This document shows positions 59,446-64,000 of a DNA stretch of 64,000 nucleotides, in pieces; the stretch's first letter is position 1, and every line of letters begins with the position of its first letter. The notes under the pieces are model-generated. The model saw nothing but the letters and a program-made list of their open reading frames with translations, searched no databases and was not told the origin of the DNA. Location: positions 8,913,092 through 8,977,091 of the forward strand of contig JAQFVV010000020.1 of assembly GCA_028023455.1 (NCBI GenBank), given 5' to 3'. The stretch comes from Epiperipatus broadwayi. Its lineage: Eukaryota > Onychophora > Udeonychophora > Euonychophora > Peripatidae. Made by a program: the position numbers and the translations under genes.

Positions 59446-61433
59446 ACTAAATCTATGTCAAAATTTGAAAAATAATGTCACTAGGTAACCATTAATTAGA
59501 ATTGCCAGTCTCATGTTAAAGCATGTAATCTACTAAACTACAGTAACTGTTGTTTGAATTTTACTTGGAGGTTATCTCTATGTAAAATTCAGCAAATGCT
59601 ATTGTAGTTAATATCTAAACAAAATTTAGATAAAAACTATTGTAATTTATCACAGCATAGGATTCAGCTTGGTCAGAAAATTTTAATTGGCCCTTATCTA
59701 GTAATATCATTATTTTTTTAATTATCATATGGATTTATTCATCTATTTTATTTGTTTACATCTTAATAAGCTATGAAAATATTTAATTTAATGTCGCATA
59801 ACTTTCTCAGATTATTCCTAGGCTTCTAAAAGTTGATTTTATCTCTACTGATATCTTCTATAATAAACCTGAGTAATCAATGGACACTAGATGATATAGC
59901 CCTGTAATATTGTTACATTTTGATTTACAAATATCAAACTCACTCCACCTACAACTTTGATATCATCTACTTTAGATAAATACAGCAATAATTACCGCCA
60001 ATCATCTACCAAACTTGAGATTGTCTCCAGCCCAGATACAAACTTTAAATCTCAGTTAAGGTTTAATATATGATTTTTTAAAATGAAACACATACACACA
60101 CACGGAAATATTCACATTTTTTCTCATGTGTAATATCGTTATAAATATATATTAAATAATCTCCACACTAACACGCATTTTTAACATTATATATTTCCAG
60201 ACCAATTTTTGCCTTTTTTTTCTTAGGACTTAGATTTTAAAGCTAGAACTAATGTGCATACACACATCTAGCACCTACTACTCTTATATTTTTCAAGCTA
60301 ATAGTTTGAAATTCAAATACTTTAAGGTTTTGAAACATATCCAAGTTATTGACCTAATTATATAAATCAGACATTAGGACAGTTTTCATATTGACCTTAG
60401 CTTTATGCCAATTGTAGACTCTTCTACCATTTGATTAGGAAGGTTAAAATCTTTCTATTATATATACTGTAAAAAAAGATTTATTTTTTATTATTTAAAA
60501 TAGAAATTTAAAAATCGGCACTTATTTTGATAAATGTGAAAGAATTGGTAATATATTTATATCACCATCTAAGTTATAAATTAAGCGGGATTATCCGAAT
60601 GTAAATTTGCATTTCTTAGATTATTTCTATCTATACATAAAATTTTACACTAACAAGTGAAGCATGTCTGTCACAATGTCTAAAATAGTTTTTTTTTAAG
60701 AAAAAAAAAACATTTGTTTCTTCTCTGTAATTTACGTATATATCATTTAATCTTTAAAATGAGAAAATTATTAAATGAAATTATGAACTTTCATATAATC
60801 TTTCCACTAGATTGGGTTGTATGCTACACTAACCAAACTAAATTTCCTTCTTTTTTCTCCCAATAATCACATGACATATAAATGGTTGAAGTATAGATAT
60901 TAGCTATGAAAGAAACTTTTTCTTTGTATTATTATCGGAGAAAAATATAAAATTCACATTGCTTGTCAGGCTTTCTGCCACAATTTAACAAATGACAACT
61001 TTTGTTTAATAGCTAATTTTTAGTTTAAACTAGATATTTAAATTAGTAAAGTCTTTATTATTATAATTTTTTTTATTTAAAAAAAAAACAACAACTTATA
61101 AATCAGACATTTACATCCGTTAGAATATAAATAGAAGTATAAGCAAGTAAGTGTATTTCTATTATTATAAAGGATTTTTATTTAGGAAAATCAAAAGTAA
61201 AATTCTGATGCGCATTATTGTATTATAAAAATTTCATTTCATTTACATTATTATAACCCTTCACTTGATTATTTAGTCTAGACAATATGCAACGAAAGAA
61301 GCAGTTTTCTATATTTTTTGTTTACGTAATCAGAAATTTAAGTTCCCAAACTGTTTTTGGATTTTGTCTTTATCAGCGAGGAATAGGATTTAAACTGGAA
61401 AAAAAGTGTCTGCTTATAGAAAAGAACGATAAA
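59446..61433. other. AT-rich DNA, no gene seen
   Basis: A short family A-like phrase (gagtaatcaatggacac) is at 59871. At 61355-61400 tttttggattttgtctttat...agcgaggaata is a decayed copy of the family A minus-strand ribozyme region. Confidence 0.4.
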
Positions 61434-61595
61434 CATCATGTGACCACCAGTTCTTATACTTGTTTATAACTGATATTAAGACAGGCATAATTCTCTATAC
61501 GTATTACCACTTAATACATCAATGAATCAAATCCATTGGTTACTCTGGCTTATACTGAGTGGCAATACGTATAGAGAGGTTTGCCTGTTTTAGAA
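61434..61595. mobile_element. family A mini-palindrome
   Basis: Left arm tgtgaccaccagttcttata...acaggcataattctctatac and right arm actctggcttatactgagtg...tagagaggtttgcctgtttt face each other with the ribozyme-bearing middle deleted. About 160 bp. Confidence 0.65.
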
Positions 61596-62183
61596 AAAAA
61601 CGATGTTAGCAAAACGTTTAATTATTGGTCTTCAGGCAGATTCGTATAACTATTTTAGCAGATTAGTGTTTTGATTTTCAAACTTTTGGCTCTAGTAATA
61701 AAGATGGTGATTAGATGCACAAATATATTACTTTTAGCTTTAGATTACACGATTTGTTGATAAAGGCAAACTTGTTATTTAATCTCTGGTACGACTGATT
61801 ATTCAAGTTTATTATAAATAAAAAGGAAATAGGAAACTTCGTATTTTACTGCACCATTAATACATATATATCAGTGATTGCATAGAAATTTGCTTGACTA
61901 GTCATGTGATATTTCAGTATCTCATTCCATTGATGCTTTTTTTTATTATTTTACTAAGCTAAATATTGATCAAAACAACTTTAGCTCTTGAGTTTAGCTA
62001 TTTTTTTTTGGTACAGAAAAATGTTATTGTGTCATTCAGGAAGTTATGTGTCATTCAAGCACTGGAAAAGACCAGGCTGAGGTTCATTTCACAACCTTTT
62101 AACCTTGAAGTTTGTTCTTCTAATACTACATTAAACTAATGTTATTTTTTTATTATTTAGGAAATTTATATTTACTAGTAAAA
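61596..62183. other. AT-rich DNA, no gene seen
   Basis: No recognisable element. Confidence 0.4.
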
Positions 62184-62330
62184 ATGCTTATATGACAGCC
62201 AATCAGATATAATAATGACTGCACTGAACTCTCAAGTCGAAACACAAGGCAGAGTTTTTATGAGAAAAAGATGGTTCCACCTTTTTCTCTACTTAAATTT
62301 ATATATAAATAAGCCAGCCTCAAGCATTTT
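62184..62330. mobile_element. family G fragment
   Basis: gacagccaatcagat (inverted relative to 29 kb) is followed by gagaaaaagatggttccac and ataaataagccagcc in the forward sense. The terminal inverted repeats seen at 29 kb are not evident. Confidence 0.5.
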
Positions 62331-62544
62331 GAAATAAGAGTGTGAAGTTTTAAACACTTTCACATTTAATTAACTAAGTATAATATATAAATAACGTGAA
62401 ATCTTTCGATTTACTATGAAGCAATTTTCAAATCGAATGAATTGATAGTAACAAATGTGAGATGTGTTCCCCCTCTTCTGGTGGAAAACTTAGACTGTTA
62501 CAATATATATATAAGATATAGTTTGCAGGTTCATCCATGTTAAA

Positions 62545-62850
62545 AAAATTTAAATATTAATATACCAACGTTTTGACTTTATCACACAAGTCATCCACTG
62601 GGTGATAAAAGGTAGAAAGACGGTTGTAGAGGTGCTACAATCACTGATTTTAAAAAAACCTTAAAGTTTTGTTTTTTTTAAAAAAAAACATTCTTAATTT
62701 AACATTTTTGCTATTGGTAGAACTTTAACGTTTTTTTCAAATCAGTGATTGTAGCACCTCTACAACCATCTTTCGACCTTTTATCACCCAGTGGATGACT
62801 TGTGTGATCAAGTTGAAATGTCGGTATATTAATATTTAAATTTTTTTAAC
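62545..62850. mobile_element. family J palindromic element
   Basis: Arms aaatattaatataccaacgt...ccactgggtgataaaag and cttttatcacccagtgg...tcggtatattaatattt are inverted copies, continuing inward through gtagaggtgctacaatcactg. The centre is an A/T-rich loop (about 62650-62740). Each arm has GGATGACTTGTGTGATCAAG followed closely by TTGAAA or TCAAAA, a stem CTTG/CAAG flanked by GATGA and GAAA. That resembles a hammerhead core but lacks a proper CTGANGA. Confidence 0.6.
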
Positions 62851-62929
62851 ACGGAAAAACCCGCTAAATATGTCTTTTATATATGCAACCTGTAAAAATC
62901 TTTGTATCAATATTTATATATATGTATGC

Positions 62930-63480
62930 TCACTACTATGCTGTTGTATACCATGAGACACATAACTGTTTCAACTCTCACAACTTTGACATCAATTTAT
63001 TTTTATTAATTATTTCATTAGATAAAAGATTATCCAATAATGAATAATATTTCTGGAATGTAATTTTCACTACACTTCTCATGCAAAGTAGGGAATAGTT
63101 TCTAACCACTTTTAACATATTGTGGAAGAATGTACTCACAAACATATTATCAAACACATGTGAAAATGATCTATGATACCCAAGATGCACATTTCATGCT
63201 GAATCAGCATTTATCAATTGGTCCAGACTACAATCTCTTACACATATCTTTATCATTGTTCAGTCTATTTATATATAGATAGCAAATTATTACAATTTAA
63301 TTGATAAGTGTCAAATATGCTTCCTTCACAATTGTGACACAAATCGAGTATGTTAATAATTTTTATTAGTCATTTCATTAGACTAGAGATTATTCAATAA
63401 TGAATAATGCTACAGATTAATTGATAAGTGTCAAATGTTCTGCCCTCACAACTTTGACACAAATCACTTAATTAAAATAT
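62930..63480. repeat. decayed family C and a local duplication
   Basis: 63130-63300 has family C phrases (cacatgtgaaaatgatctat, ttggtccagac). A block with ttattttattaatt, catttcattaga and attcaataatgaataat recurs at about 62995-63050 and 63355-63410, and aattgataagtgtcaaat recurs at about 63298 and 63418. Confidence 0.45.
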
Positions 63481-64000
63481 ATTTTAACATTTTCCGTATT
63501 TCTAGGCCTCTACACACTAATATAATCTGTGCGCAAGTCGATCAAGCTATGTCAAAAAGAAGAAAGTTATATTTCTATTCTAAAAACATAGCTATATTTC
63601 CTGATCAAACTCAGCCTATTAATTGTTGAGAATTATGCTATTGACAAAATCAGCTTTTAATTTATTTAATATGGGTGCTAGGTCCTTTTATTCTAAAGAG
63701 ACCGCTGAAATAGTCAAATAATGTCTCACAAATAAAAAAAGAAAAATACTTTTAAGCTAATCGTATTGCATCATACCGTAACGAGAATTATTTTTTGAGG
63801 TTATTATTCTTGGGCTTATTCAAACATATTGGCAAACGTAAATTACATTTTTAAATCTTCCTAAACTAATAATAAATTTAATAATAAAAACTAATAAATA
63901 TTATAGAATAATGCACAAATGAAAATTGGTATTAGAAATATTTATATTCTAATAAATTAAAAATGTTTAAAGGAAATTATTAATCAAATAAATTGGAGAG
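63481..64000. other. AT-rich DNA to window end, no gene seen
   Basis: A 64-residue frame at 63435-63629 has no recognisable feature. Confidence 0.45.

Overview
This is AT-rich eukaryotic (metazoan) intergenic DNA. I find no intact host gene. All long open frames are either low-complexity translations or pieces of retrotransposons. The lack of genes, tRNA-headed SINEs, RTE-type LINE remnants, a hAT element, a solo-LTR pair, many long inverted-repeat elements and a 0.9 kb TTC array together suggest a large, repeat-rich invertebrate genome. I cannot name the species from this window; cnidarian, molluscan or chelicerate origins are guesses that need a database search.

Layout. 1-6.2 kb: AT-rich DNA holding a hAT element with a near-perfect 8-bp target duplication (963-1829) and a 56-bp minisatellite (3681-3904). 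6.2-9.1 kb: an inverted/tandem repeat (family C) split by a 1.62 kb solo-LTR-like element (6789-8408). 9.1-24 kb: mostly unannotated AT-rich DNA with a family A copy (9.6 kb), a second LTR copy in reverse orientation (19077-20694) and a small palindromic element (21.2 kb). 24-31 kb: dense foldback elements, including family A copies (24.1 and 27.1-28.1 kb), an asymmetric foldback with three perfect 53-bp units (25.0-25.3 kb) and family C copies (26.3 and 30.3 kb). 33.2 kb: a perfect 91-bp tandem duplication. 34.2 kb: another palindromic element. 36.5-47.4 kb: four tRNA-derived SINEs, three RTE LINE remnants (37.1, 38.4-39.5, 45.1-45.8 kb), the family D array (39.6-40.8 kb) and the TTC array (43414-44336). 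47.8-52.4 kb: family A copies flanking a GC-richer 5'-truncated LINE (49413 to about 50507). 52.9-64 kb: decayed tandem and inverted repeats, an LTR fragment, one RTE tail and further palindromic elements.

Main observation. Two related repeat families, D (39.6-40.8 kb) and A (9.6, 24.2, 27.1-28.1, 46.1, 47.9, 52.1, 61.5 kb), carry what read as minimal hammerhead self-cleaving ribozymes. Each has a stem I of about 5 bp, CTGANGA, a short stem II, GAAA, a 2-bp stem III and a GTC cleavage triplet. In family D the ribozyme recurs on the plus strand with cleavage sites 378 and 339 nt apart, next to an inverted copy. Monomers of 340-440 nt, each ending in a ribozyme, in tandem and inverted arrangement, match the known layout of animal retrozymes and of the terminal repeats of Penelope-like elements. 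This is the best candidate for an undescribed system here. Processing and mobility are inference. Identity and period figures were counted by eye.
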